Assembly (NCBI GenBank): GCA_003254925.1
Contig: QANZ01037222.1
Location: 1 to 64,000, forward strand
Direction of reading: 5' to 3'
Source of the DNA: Chamaecrista fasciculata
Lineage: Eukaryota > Streptophyta > Magnoliopsida > Fabales > Fabaceae
DNA length: 64,000 nucleotides
The stretch's first letter is position 1; each line of letters opens with the position of its first letter. Of this stretch, positions 21,555-32,600 are shown one piece after another. The position numbers were made by a program, and so were the translations under genes. The notes below the pieces were generated by a model. That model made no database searches, was not told where the DNA came from, and saw only the letters and a list, made by a program, of their open reading frames with translations.

Positions 21555-22199
21555 AAGGTTGCCTTGAAGTGAGTTTTTTCCTCCTTCTGCAACCCTAGAG
21601 TTCCTGACCTGAGGTTGAGTTTTCTCCCTCACAACTTGCTGTCAAAAACCCTAGGTTATCTTGAGGTTGAGTATTCTCCCTCCTTTGCCGTCACCACCAC
21701 CCTATATCGACAGAGACCTGACCGACCGGCGTCCGCCCTTTTTCCGGTCGCCGGAAACCTCCACACGCGCCGCCACGCGCCGCCCGAAGCCTTCTTCACT
21801 GACAGCGCCGATCTGCCTTTACACGGGTTTCTGATCCTCTTCTTGCGTCACCGCCACCGGAATCAGACTCCCCACCATATCGCCGACCTAACCCCGAAAT
21901 CTGGCCGCCGTCCTCCGCTGCACGCGCCGCTCGATCATTTCTGGGCAGTCTGCGCCTTTTTCAAGATTTGTGAACTTCTGGAGCTCTGTTTTCGTCACCG
22001 CCACCATCATTGGCCAGAACACCATCTCGCCGGCTAGCACCCAAAATCCGGCCGCCGTATGACGCCGCACGCGCCGCCACGCGCCCACGCGCCCACGCGC
22101 CGGTCACCGTTTTTTGAGTTCGTGTTTTAGCGTTTTTTTTTTTTTGGTTTTTCTAGAGTTTTTTGGACTGAATTCTCTTGTTTTCCTCACTTTTTCACT
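21555..22199 (+). other. GC-rich 5' leader of gag-less Copia
   Basis: Leader of about 645 bp. From 21715 to 22105 it is strongly GC-rich with many CACGCGCC and GCCGCC motifs, then turns T-rich before the ATG at 22200. A 140-codon frame (21615-22037) exists, but its composition reflects the GC repeats and it shows no gag signature. Confidence 0.65.
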
Positions 22200-25100
22200 A
22201 TGGGTGACTCTAAGGTGTTGAGAAATACTTCTCGGGATGTTGCACCTGGAACCCTTCTCTCTTCGGATGAAATTCTACTTTTTCGGCGGCTATTAACCAA
22301 ACTTGACTCTCCTATGGTTAGCTCTTCTAACTATATGCACTCAGGTATGGATTTTAATGCCCATGTCCCCACTTGGATTGTTGATTCTGGTGCGAATAGA
22401 CACATGACTGGGTCCTCTAAAGATCTATCTTATTATTCTCCGTGCCCCAAAGGGGAGTTTGTTCGAATTGCCAATGGGTCTCAATCTCCTGTTTGCGGGA
22501 CTGGTTCAGTTCATTGTACTCCTGGCATTAATCTTTCTTCTGTCCTTCATGCACCTGAATTTCCTGTTATTCTTTTGTCTGTTAGTTCCATTACAAAAGA
22601 CCTAAATTGTAAAGTTGTTTTTTATCCTGATCATTGTGTCTTCCAGGACCTTCATATAGGAAGGAAGATTGGCAGTGCTAGATTGCATAATGGCTTGTAC
22701 GTGATTGACACTGTTTGTAACTCAGGTCAAGCCCTTCTTGGAGTTAATAAGGATGTTCGTCAGGAGATTATCCAGTAGCATAGACGGTTAGAGCATCCCT
22801 CATTTTTTGTGTTAAAGAAACTCTTTCCTAAACTGTTCACAAATCTCTCTGTTGAAACCCTGTTTTGTGATGCCTGTGAGTTTGCCAAGCATACCAGAGT
22901 TTCTTATCCTTTGAGTAACAGTAAGAGTTCAATTCCTTTTATGACTATTCATTCTGATGTGTGGGGTCCTACAAAAACAGTTTCCTAGTCTGGTTGTCGG
23001 TGGTTTGTCACATTCATTGATTGTTGTACTCGCACTACTTGGGTTTATTTGTTAAAAAGTAAATCTGAGGTTGCTTCTGCCCTTAAATCTTTTCATAAAA
23101 TGGTTTGCACTCAATTTAATGCCCAGATAATAATTCTGCGAACCGATAATGGGACTGAGTACGTGAATTCTGACCTAGATTCTTATTTGGAAAGTCATGG
23201 GGTTATTCATCAAACTAGTTGTCCATACACTAGTGCTCAAAATGGAGTGACTGAAAGAAAAAACCGACACCTTCTTGAGGTAGTCAGGTCTCTTATGTTT
23301 TCCATGAACTTACCTAAACATTATTGGGGGGATGCCGTGTTAGCTGCAGCTTATCTTATTAACCGGATGCCTTTAAAACCACTCGACTTTAAATGTCTTC
23401 TTGAAGTTTTAATTGGTACTCGTAACTTTATTGTTCCTCCCAAGGTGTTTGGTTGTGTTTGTTTTGTCCCCACTAAGAATATTGGTAAACTCGACCCTAG
23501 AGCCCTTAAATGTGTCTTTATTGGGTATTCTCCTACTCAGAAAGGGTACAAATGTTATCATCCTCCCTCTAGAAATACCTTTGTCAGTATGGATGTCACT
23601 TTTTCGTGAAATTGAACCTTACTTTGACTCAGCCTCATCACCTCTTCAGGGGGAGAGTAATGTAGAAGAGGTGGTCCTTGACTTGGGTGACATAAGACAG
23701 ACTGTTGTTCAGGGGGAAATTGATGAGCCTATTGTCCAGGGGGAGATTGATGAGCCTATTGTCCAAGGGGAGATTGATGAGCCTATTGTCCAGGGGGAGA
23801 TTGATGTTCAGAGGCTGTTGTACAGGGGGAAATTGATGAGCCTATTGTCCAGGGGGAGATTGATGAGCCTATTGTCCAGGGGGAGATTGATGTTCAGAGG
23901 CTGGAAAGGTTGAACAGACCAGATCTGAATACTTACTCTAGGAGAAAGAGTGATGACAAACCTGAAGAAGCCATCATGCAATCTATTGAACCTGCTGAAT
24001 CTTCTTCCACTGGTGAGGTATCCTCCTCTTCCCTTGATAATTCTCATTTGCCTATTGCTCACAGGAAAAAAGTTAGGTCTTGTACCAAACGTCCTTTGTA
24101 TCCAATGTCTAACTTTGTTTCTTATGATTCCCTTTCCCCATCATATAGAGCTTTTGCCTTGTCTATTTCCTCTGTGTCTATTACAGGAAGCTGTCACAGA
24201 TCCCAAGTGGAAGGAAGCGATGGTTGAAGAAATGAAAGCATTATCCAAAAATGAAACTTGGGAGTTGGTCTCTCCTCCACTTGACAAAAAATTGGTGGGT
24301 TGTAAATGGGTGTTCACTGTGAAACATAGAGCTGATGGTTCAATAGAACGCTTCAAAGCCAGATTGGTGGCCAAAGGATTCACACAAACTTATGGAGTGA
24401 ATTATCATGAGACGTTTGCTCCAGTTGCAAAGATGAACTCCATTAGAGTTTTGTTATCTTGTGCAGCCAATTTAGATTGGGACTTACACCAATTTGATGT
24501 GAAGAATGCTTTTCTCCATGGAGACTTGGAAGAGGAAGTGTACATGGAAATTCCACCTGGGTTTAATAATGAACAGAGTCAAGGGAAAGTGTGTAGGCTG
24601 AAGAAGGCTCTATATGGATTGAAACAATCTCCGAGAGCATGGTTTGACAAATTCAGCAATGCCATGATTTCTTTTGGTTATCAACAAAGTAATTCTGACC
24701 ACACCCTTTTTATAAAGCGTAAAGAGGGGAAACTCACTCTTCTTATAGTCTATGTGGATGATATAGTTATGACTGGAGATGATAGAGAGGAGATGACTCG
24801 GTTGAAGAAGTTATTAGCTCAGGAGTTTGAAATCAAAGATCTTGGAAAGTTGCAATATTTCTTGGGAATTGAGGTTGCTCAATCAAAAAGAGGAATCTTT
24901 ATTTCTCAGAGGAAGTATATTTTAGATCTCTTGAAGGAGACTGGTATGACTGGGTGTAGACCAGCTGAATCTCCTATTGAAAGTAATCACAGACTACAAT
25001 TGGGGGTTGGAGAATCTGTTGATAAAGAGAGATATCAGAGGCTTGTTGGGAAGCTTATTTATCTTTCTCTCACTAGACCAGATATTGCTTATGCTGTCAG

Positions 25101-25680
25101 TTTGGTCAGCCAATTTATGCTTGACCCGCGAGAATCCCATAGCCAGGCTGTTTTTCGCATCTTGCGATATTTAAAATCCAGCCCAGGGAAGGGATTACTT
25201 TTCTCCAAGCACGGTCACTTCCGGATAGAAGCCTTTACAGATGCTGATTGGGCTGGATCACTAGATGACCGAAGATCCACGTCCGGATATTGTACTCTTG
25301 TGGGAGGAAACTTAGTAACTTGGCGGAGTAAGAAGCAAAGTGTGGTTGCTAGAGCAGAATATAGGGCTATGGCACAGGGAGTTTGTGAAATTTTGTGGGT
25401 CCAGAAACTGTTAGCAGAACTGAGCTTACTAGAAAGAGAAAAATTGTCCTTGTTTTGTGACAACAAGGCTGCTATTAGTATAGCTCAGAATCCTGTTTAG
25501 CATGACCGAACGAAGCACATTGAGATTGACAGACACTTTATCAAAGAGAAGGTTACTAGTGGCATCCTCAATTTGTGCTATGTGGCGTCAGAGAAGCAAC
25601 TTGCTGATGTGTTTACTAAAGGCCTTAGTAAACAAATGTTTCACACACTAGTTTTCAAGTTGGGCATGTGTGACATCTTT
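22200..25680 (+). pseudogene. Copia protease-integrase-RT-RNase H, broken frame, no gag
   Basis: The ATG at 22200 opens a frame with the aspartic protease WIVDSGANRHMTG. TAG at 22776 precedes HRRLEHPS, where the pre-integrase zinc region begins. TAG at 22987 follows IHSDVWGPTKTVS. From 23049 integrase is open (LRTDNGTEY, AQNGVTERK) to a frame break near 23607. The linker has 27-bp repeats. RT-RNase H is open to 25500 (FDVKNAFLHGDLEEEVY, YVDDIVMTGD, FTDADWAGSLDDRRST, a shortened VVARAEYRAM), then TAG at 25498-25500 precedes HDRTKHIEIDRHF. These stops are inactivating. Confidence 0.9.
23707..23895 (+). repeat. 27-bp tandem repeats in integrase-RT linker
   Basis: About six units encoding variants of VQGEIDEPI (nine codons), arranged as two blocks that each end in GEIDVQR-like text. 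The unit length keeps the frame. Confidence 0.88.
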
Positions 25681-25699
25681 GCACCAACTTGACGGGGAG

Positions 25700-25874
25700 T
25701 GTTGGTGACCCTATTGTGTGTTCTACCTTTTATTATTTATTTTTAGTAATTGTAAATAGGCTTTATCATATTTATTATGTATTTTATTTTATTCCCTAAA
25801 TTAGAATAGGACCCTTGTATATATTATTTTGATTAGCCTAATGAGAAGTCAACAGACTATTCTAAAATTCTTCA
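25700..25874 (+). repeat. 3' LTR of gag-less Copia
   Basis: Same 175-bp sequence as 21368-21542; it follows the purine tract at about 25690-25699 and is followed by the CAAAA duplication. Confidence 0.93.
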
Positions 25875-26018
25875 CAAAAGCGCTAGTTAAAATCCCTGGC
25901 CCAACCCACACTCGCACCCACACCAGCATGCTGCTGTGAATTCGCTCTTTTCTGTATTATCCAGCTCAGCTCCGTTTTTCTTCTTTCTTTCATACACCTT
26001 CGTACCATTTTATTTGGG

Positions 26019-26532
26019 AAGGACTTTAACAATAAAGGGAAGACTCCAAACTCAAAAGAATTAACAATAACTTTCACTTAACATCTCATGAGTTATATAT
26101 GTTTAAATTTATTTGTGCTATTTGGGCCTATGACTTTAGTTTTGGGGCTTGATTGCAATTTGTTTTTCAGTTAATTAAGATTCTATAGTGCCATTTAACA
26201 ATTAAAATTCATGTGAAAGTGTTAGCTAACAGATAACATCTGATGGATTAAATAGTTGATGGTTGTGAAAAGTTAAGTAATCAATTTCTATATTTTAGGG
26301 ACTAAATCGTTAACTTATGAAAAATTGAGAGACCATATTGGAAATGCCTACCCTCAATAGCCACCGTTGGTGGAGCCACATCGCAGAAACTATACCTTGG
26401 CTTCACATTCATTGGCAAATTCACTCCCTTCAAATACTTGCATATAAAATGGAAGCAGCGCTTATGAGGATTCAAACAGGGCTTATTTGACATCATGTTT
26501 CTCAGTCGCTGAAGCAATTTGGATCAATCTCT
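26019..26532 (+). promoter_or_regulatory. Probable 5' flank of RF1 copy B/D
   Basis: About 510 bp between the end of copy E and the first ATG of copy B. AT-rich to about 26330, then of balanced composition. It is where a promoter and 5' UTR would lie, but I see no clear TATA box and assign this from position only. Confidence 0.35.
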
Positions 26533-28118
26533 ATGGCTTCGGAGGCAAACTTTCAGCTTCGAAGCTAAACTCGACTGTCCTTGATCACTACCATTCTTCG
26601 CTCTTACACAACGGGTGTGTTCTCTCTTTTTAATTTTAAGTTCCGTTCTAAAATTATGTTTACCACATTCTTCTCTTCAGATTAAATTTTCTAAAAACCA
26701 ACTTTTCAACGTTAAGCATATTTGGACAAACTGGAAGTTGTTCGCATTCATAATATGATATCTTTATTAATGGATCGATTGTAGCCATCGGTTCTTGAAA
26801 ATTATGTTAATGAGACGTGGGATAGTGTTACAACTGTATTTTGTTTTATCTTTCCAGGTTTAAGAAAAACTCTTTATCGAGTAATAATAACTAACCACTT
26901 TGATCGAAGGTGCCTGGAATGCAGTGTAGAATTTGTCTTGAAAAAGTTTTTCAATTATGATTCTTTGTATTTTGAATTTTGAACAGAACTGCAACCTAAG
27001 ATGTCTCCGGACCTACTAAAGATAATGGAACAAAGATTATCTGCCATTGAGCACACGACTGGTTGTCTTTAGAATTTTCTAAATCAGGTAAACCTTTCTT
27101 CTGTTTTTTTTTTTTTTTTTTGGTTGCTGTGTTACTCTTCCTTGAAAGAAAGCCTGAAGTTGTTTTGTATTTCTTGTGTATAAAAATAAGCTTATACGTT
27201 ATTAATAATTGAGTTCATTTTCTATTGTTGATTGAAGACAGCCAGAAGCGTCACCATCAGAATATGCAAGTGCTAATGAGGAGCTTCAAAAGCTGGCTGG
27301 TCTAATGGCCCTTATCAATGAATTAAGGGCCAAACAGAAGGTAATGAACTGATTAATGCAGACCATCTATACATTAATTGAAGATTATGAAATGGCTAGG
27401 GCATGCAGATGTGTTCAGTTTATGATACAGTACACAACTCAGTTAGGTATCTTAGTTATGGATTGTAAATCAAGAGACTGATTGGTGATAGGTCTCTGTT
27501 TTCTTTTCTTCTCTATTTATCTTGCCTCTTCTCTCTTTCCGTGTTATCCATTTATTTCTAATATCACACATTTGTTTTCTTCAGTTAGGTATTTTAGTTA
27601 TGGATTGTAAATCAGCAGACTGATTGGTGATAGGTCTCTGTTTTCTTTTCTTCTCTATTTATCTTGCCTCTTCTCTCTTTCCGTGTTATCTATTTATTTC
27701 TAATATCACACATTTGTTTTCTTCAGATAGGGATCACTTAAAACTTTTTTAGTTAGGTAGCAATCAGCCCTAATTGTGCTCTTGAAGACGATTTAAAGTT
27801 GAAAGTATGCTAATTTTTATATCATGGTTAGAGTGCTGATGAACTCTACCGGTTTTTCCACCATGCAGTAGTTAGTAATTATGATTTTTGGTGTTTATTT
27901 TATATCATACTGTCTGCAGGAAATTGATGGCCTAAAGTCATTAATAGATGAATGCTCCAAAGACAAATTGATGGTTAAGATGGCAACAGAAGGATTGGAC
28001 CAGGCCATAGAGGAAGAAAGAAGACTGAAAATGTTGTCACTTAAGTCATTACTTCCTAAGGATGATGCTGATGACAGGGACTGCATTTTGGAGGCAGGTA
28101 TAATGACACATTTGGAAA
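26533..28118 (+). pseudogene. Organellar RF1, degenerate copy B/D, 5' part (exons 1-4)
   Basis: Exon 1, 26533-26614, starts ATGGCTTCGGAGG; its frame joins exon 2 correctly and its end (ITTILRSYTT) could be part of an organelle targeting peptide, but codon 12 is TAA. Exon 2, 26987-27087, reads MSPDLLKIMEQRLSAIEH with a TAG at 27070-27072. Exon 3, 27242-27340, is complete here (EASPSEYASANEELQKLAG, LINELRAKQK). Exon 4, 27920-28097, is open but has lost six bases near its end compared with copy A. Intron 3 has a 142-bp tandem duplication. A CACTA element splits intron 4 at 28118; the gene resumes at 38359. Confidence 0.86.
27443..27726 (+). repeat. 142-bp tandem duplication in RF1 intron 3
   Basis: The segment 27443-27584 is repeated almost exactly at 27585-27726 (both run from TTAGGTAT to TTGTTTTCTTCAG). 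Copy A has a single, diverged equivalent near 3285-3570, so the duplication is specific to copy B. Confidence 0.88.
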
Positions 28119-28212
28119 CACTACAAAAAGCATGCTGGTTAACTACGGTAATTTTACTACGCTTACAAAAAGCGTGCCTAATAACTTGTGAAACATCTCA
28201 TTTGCCACATTA

Positions 28213-28795
28213 GGCTCCGTTTGGTACACCACCAAACACTTTTACATTGTAAAAGGGCACAAAGTCCAAGATTTTCATGTGTTTGGTATGGTAATTTGAG
28301 CTATGTAAAGTGGATTACAATTTAAAGGGCTTTACATTACATAGGTCATTTTTCTTTACTTCACATTTCTGATGTAATCCAAGTCTACCTAGGAAATTAT
28401 GGTATAATTCCTAATTTGCCCCTCTCATTCCCATCCCATCTCCTCCCCCAAATGGTGAACGGCGGCGGCGGCGGCGGTGCACGGCGGCGCCGACCACCGT
28501 GGACGGCGGGTCCGACCACCGTGCACGGCGACGCCGACCACCGTGCACGGCGGCTCCGACCACCGTGGACCACCGTGCACGGTGGTGGTAGGCGGCGGTC
28601 TGGTGGTGGTTGTGGGAAGGGCATTTTTGTCATTTTTTTCTATATCTATTTTACTTTCCCTCCCCTACTATTTTATACCAAACACTTTCAATTTTTACCT
28701 ACTTTACATTCCCTCAACTACTTTTTCTTTCCCTCACAATTTTTCCCTTGTAAAACCCTTTCCTTTAGATACCTCCATCCTTAGCAAACGGAGCC
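28213..28795. mobile_element. PIF/Harbinger-like MITE, 583 bp
   Basis: Ends GGCTCCGTTTGGTA and (inverted) AGCAAACGGAGCC, flanked by TTA at 28210-28212 and 28796-28798. These ends and the 3-bp TTA duplication fit Tourist/Harbinger elements. It carries no transposase; the middle is GC-rich tandem repeat. Confidence 0.88.
28490..28575. repeat. 22-bp GC-rich minisatellite inside the MITE
   Basis: About three and a half units beginning CCGACCACCGTG at 28490, 28512, 28534 and 28556. The unit is not a multiple of three, so the open frames over it are composition artefacts. Confidence 0.85.
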
Positions 28796-29391
28796 TTAAT
28801 GTTTCACCGTAGCAACTCAATATTGTATCGTGGCAAATATTGGCTCCAGCTATTTTATCCTCTCCCTCCACAATTTTTTTTAATTCATTATTAAAATTTC
28901 CCTCCATACTTGTGTTATCTCCCTCCACGCCGAATCCCTAATCTCCAAAACTGTGCCTCACTGCATATCATTCACTGAAGCCGAAAGCATAGCGGTTCGA
29001 AGCTTCGACCGACGGCGACGATGACGATTCAACGTCAACAAGCTCCGACCAGTAGCGATTCATAGGAAAAGGTGAAAGCGCCATGGAAATCAAAAGCAAA
29101 GCGAGCGGAATCCCTTATGCGGTATGCTTTTTGTGCTTTTATTTTTCCCTAACCCCTCTTTCATCTCTATCTTTTTTTAGATTCTCCAGTTGGACTCTGT
29201 AATGAAAGAATTTCTTTGGGATTTTCCACACCATTAGGCTCAATGTTCTGTACAATCTGATGATGCTTCTAAACTATATATATATATATATATATCGTCA
29301 GTGTTTCTAACGAGAGCATACACAAACCGAAGGGAGGGGATTTTATTTTTCTATTGGGAGGCTTCGCTTCAGCAAGAATAGGATAGCAGAG
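28796..29391. other. CACTA interior, no gene recognised
   Basis: Non-coding sequence of the CACTA element between the MITE and the chimeric Copia, including a TA dinucleotide run at about 29276-29296. No transposase motif was seen. Confidence 0.5.
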
Positions 29392-29518
29392 TGTTAACTT
29401 CTGAAATTATATTTCTTAATCTCTATTTCAACATGTACAATACATATATATACACAAGACTATGATCTTCCTAACTACCTACATTAAATGAGTCTCAACT
29501 ACTATATTACTCTTAACA
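29392..29518 (-). repeat. 3' LTR, Copia family Y
   Basis: 127 bp; on the minus strand TGTTAAGAGT to AAGTTAACA. The purine tract CTTGAGAGGGAG (minus) lies at 29519-29530. No partner LTR of this family is in the window. Confidence 0.8.
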
Positions 29519-29525
29519 CTCCCTC

Positions 29526-30959
29526 TCAAGTTGGAGCATAGATATTAATCATGCCCAACTTGTTACAAATGTAATCAATCCTCACCCCATTCAAAGCCTT
29601 AGTAAAGATATCTCCTAATTGATCTCTGGATTTAACATATGCTGTGGAGATTATCTTTTCCTCAATCTTTTCACGAACAAAATGACAATCAATCTCAATA
29701 TGTTTTGTTCGTTCGTGAAAAACGGGATTTGATGCAATATGGATGGCAGCCTTGTTGTCACACCATGGTTTTGCGGGTAGAGAAGTCTTCACTCCAAGTT
29801 CTCCCAAAAGTTGTTGTATCCACACAACTTCACAAGTTGCCTGAGCCATTGCCCGATACTCAAACTCAGCACTAGAGCGGGAGACTACAATTTGCTTTTT
29901 ACTTTTCCATGAAATTAAATTTTCTCCCACAAACACGCAATATCCTGTTGTAGATCTTCTATCTGCCTTGGATCCCGCCCAATCTGCATCCGAGAAACAT
30001 TCGATATCAGTTTGTCCATTCTGGATAAGAGACCTCGTCCTGGAGCACTTTTCAAATAACCAAGAATCTGCTCTAAAGCTTCCCAATGCTTGACAGTTGG
30101 AGAAGACATGAATTGACTAACAACACTAACAGGGTAAGCAATGTCAGGGCGAGTTACTATGAGATAGTTCAGTTTTCCAACCAACCTCCTATATCTCCCA
30201 GGGTCCTCAAATGGTTCCCCATCATCCTTCCATAGTTGCAATCCTGGAGTCATAGGAACACTACATGGCTTAGTCCCTAGTTTTCCTGTTTCTGTCAACA
30301 AATCAAGAACATATTTCCTTTGGGACAAGAAGATGCCCTTCTTACTTCTCGTTATCTCAACTCCCAAGAAGTATTTTAACGGCCCCAAATCTTTTGTCTG
30401 AAATTGAGAGTGAAGGAAGGACTTGAGAGAAGAGATACCCGAATCATCATTCCCTGTAATGATAATGTCATCCACATAGACAACTAACAAAATTATGCTT
30501 ACTTCGGTCTTCTTATAAAAGACTGAGTGATCAGATTTGCATTTGAGCATGCCATTTTTCATGACTACTTCACTGAATCTACCAAACCAAGCCTGAGGGC
30601 TCTGTTTCAACCCATATAAAGACTTGTGCAGGCGACATACCTTCCCACGCTCCCCCTGAGCAACAAACCCAGGTGGTTGCTCCATATACACTTCCTCCTG
30701 AAGATCACCATGGAGAAATGCATTCTTGATATCCAATTGATGCAAGGGCCAATTATTGGTTGCTGCCATAGAGATAAATAATCTAACAGATGTAAGTTTA
30801 GCCACTGGAGAAAAGGTGTCAGAATAGTCAACACTATAGGTTTGAGCATAGCCCTTAGCAACCAAACGAGCTTTGAGTCGCGCCACAGAGCCATCTGGAT
30901 TAACCTTGACATTAAATACCAACTTGCAACCAATGGCTTTCTTGCCCACAGGTAAAATC
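29526..30959 (-). pseudogene. Copia family Y reverse transcriptase-RNase H
   Basis: From the junction it reads LPVGKKAIGCKLVFNVK, LDIKNAFLHGDLQEEVYME, GLKQSPQAWF, the catalytic YVDDIIITGND and KYFLGVEI. A frame change near 29970-30000 separates this from RNase H (CFSDADWAGSKADRRSTTGYC, VVSRSSAEFEYRAM, CDNKAAIHIASNP, KHIEIDCHF), which is open to the stop at 29526. The N-terminal RT start and linker of this family are missing. Confidence 0.88.
30955..30959 (-). other. Copia X-Copia Y recombination junction
   Basis: Upstream on the minus strand the text is that of family X integrase (IFGCV..FVHDF, compare 11255-11300). After GATTT it becomes RT of another family (LPVGKKAIG). GATTT is the likely shared microhomology. 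Confidence 0.75.
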
Positions 30960-32074
30960 ATGCACAAAAAAAACACAACCAAAAATACGAGGAGGAAGAT
31001 GATAAAGAGGATCATTAGGAAACAACAAGGAATGGGGGATTTGATCATTTAAGGTGGATGAAGGCGTGCGATTGAGTAGGTAACATGCAGTGAGAAAAGC
31101 ATCACTCCAATACTTAGTAGGGACATTTTGATGAATAAGTAAAGTGCGAGCTGTTTCAATAAGATGACGATTCTTACGTTCAGCTACCCCATTTTGTTGT
31201 GGAGTATAAGGACAAGATGTCTGATGTAACATTCCTTGAGAGTCTAAAAAGGTCTTAAAAGATGTAGACAAATATTCTTTAGCATTATTAGAACGTAAGA
31301 TAGAAACAGAAGTATTAAACTGAGTTTTTATTTCAGCACAAAAGCTTTGAAAGATCTCAAAAACCTCAGAACGAGATTTCATCAAATACAACCAAGTACA
31401 ACGAGAGTAATCATCAATGAAAGTTACAAAATATTGAAAACCAGAAATAGACGACTCACGACTAGGACCCCAAACATCAGAGTGAACAAGTTGAAAATGT
31501 GAAGTAGACCGACTATTCTGACTACCAGAGAAAGAAGACCGGGTGTGTTTACCCAATTGAAACGACTCACATGGGAGGGAAGACAAAGTAGAAAGTGAGG
31601 CATCCATCTTGCGAAGTTTGGAAAGACTTGGATGTCCGGGCGATTGTGGAGAAGAGATGGAGAACAAGTAGATGCGCATGCAACAGGAGATGTAACAGGT
31701 GAAAGATGGTACAAGCCTTCTGACTCACGCCCTACGCCAATCATCCGACCCGTACTCCGATCCTGGATAGAAACACAACGGTTAGCAAAGGTAATGGAAA
31801 AATTGTGAGAACGAGTTAATTTGCTAACAGAGAGAAGATTGAATGGAGATTCAGGAACATAAAGAACAGAATCAACAGACAATGAAGGAAGAATTTGGGC
31901 TTGACCAATCCCTGTAGCGGCAGTTTTACAGCCATTGGCTATAGTAATGAAAGGAAGAGTAGAGGGTCTAGAAAGGTGGGTAAACAAAGTTTTATTACCA
32001 GAGATATGTTCGGAGGCACCCGAGTCAAGAATCCCCAAGGGCTTAGATTTATCAAAGTCAGAACCATGAAGAAT
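30960..32074 (-). pseudogene. Copia family X protease-integrase
   Basis: Protease GILDSGASEHISGN (about 32035-31995), then pre-integrase (GLYHLSPVTSPVA) and integrase with VHSDVWGPS, LRSNNAKEY and QQNGVAERK. The second catalytic Asp is Asn here (SNNAK, where the plus-strand copy has SDNAK). A one-base loss near 31647 breaks the frame. In this copy the gag and protease texts are joined by a deletion that removes the gag C-terminus and zinc knuckle (around 32074). Confidence 0.85.
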
Positions 32075-32429
32075 TTATCCCATTGTTTTTCATGATCAGC
32101 GGGTGATGTTGGAGCTGGCATTAATAAACTAAACTCATGTTTAAGTGCCTCCATCTTACCTACATATGTGGTATTGTCCAGGTCCTGCTGCTTCAAATTG
32201 ACAAGGTTAGATAAAACATCATAGTAACGCTGAATATCATTACCATAAACTGATGCAGCCTTGTTCCAAACATTATAACATGTGTCATATGCCTGATACA
32301 TAGACAATAATTTAGCATCAAGAGAATGTCATAGTAAAGAACAAAGCTGAGCATCAACCTTTACCCACTTAGGTCTATCCTCATGAGCAATTTCAGTCTC
32401 ACTCTTGGTTAAGTGATCTAGGTATCCCT
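32075..32429 (-). pseudogene. Copia family X gag, remainder after nested insertion
   Basis: Minus-strand gag text (YLDHLTKSETEIAHEDRPKW, then YDTCYNVWNKAASVYGNDI and VGKMEALKHEF), continuing from the gag start at 37697. It contains a stop (LL*HSLD, near 32325). It ends near 32075 at KFFMVL, where the rest of gag has been deleted. Confidence 0.82.
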
Positions 32430-32589
32430 TATTAAGAAAATATGATAGGTAGAAAAAGAGAATATTCATATATGAGAAAGTGTAGTACAATAGGATCTAT
32501 TTATACATGAGTAATCACTAGAGTAGTTAGTTAGAACCTGACTTAACAAACTAACTAACTAGTAACTAAGTTGTTATTATACACTTACA
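32430..32589 (-). repeat. 3' LTR of intact Copia
   Basis: 160 bp; matches the 5' LTR except for the loss of about eight bases near 32578, one extra T and about one substitution in the GACTTAACA region. Confidence 0.92.
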
Positions 32590-32600
32590 TCCCCCCTCAA
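32590..32600 (-). other. Polypurine tract of intact Copia
   Basis: On the minus strand TTGAGGGGGGA directly before the LTR. The gag-pol stop codon TGA (32597-32599) lies inside it. Confidence 0.85.

Larger units (their letters stand above)
21368..25874 (+). mobile_element. Gag-less Copia element, 4,507 bp, with CAAAA duplication
   Basis: LTRs 21368-21542 and 25700-25874 are both 175 bp, TGTTGGTGACC to AAAATTCTTCA, and look identical when read base by base. CAAAA flanks it at 21363-21367 and 25875-25879. The iMet primer site is 21543-21554; the purine tract GACGGGGAG ends at 25699. The coding part begins with the protease-proximal region, so no gag capsid or zinc knuckle is present. Several stops break pol. 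The element is young by its LTRs yet cannot make its own proteins. Confidence 0.95.
20413..26018 (+). pseudogene. Organellar RF1, degenerate copy E (exons 6-8), split by a Copia element
   Basis: Exons 20480-20558 (YEKYAHEKGWKFEVVDV), 20679-20753 (KASAAIAGAGVFGKLKLESG) and 20833-20910 ([20 protein letters not shown]) have sound splice sites and an intact PVT tripeptide. Exon 7 starts AAG where copy A has GAG. Intron 7 continues to 21367, is interrupted by a Copia element (21368-25874, CAAAA duplicated) and resumes at 25880-26018, where homology to copies A, C and D stops. Exons 1-5 and everything after exon 8 are absent, so this cannot make RF1. Confidence 0.85.

Noticed and set aside
21615..22037. 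140-codon frame in the leader of the gag-less Copia as a possible hidden gag
   Set aside because: It has no capsid or CCHC signature, and its His/Arg/Pro composition follows from GC-rich CACGCGCC repeats.
28397..28812. Overlapping frames on both strands giving proline/arginine-rich proteins
   Set aside because: They run over a 22-bp minisatellite inside a MITE; frames on both strands are open because of GC composition, and the unit is not a multiple of three.
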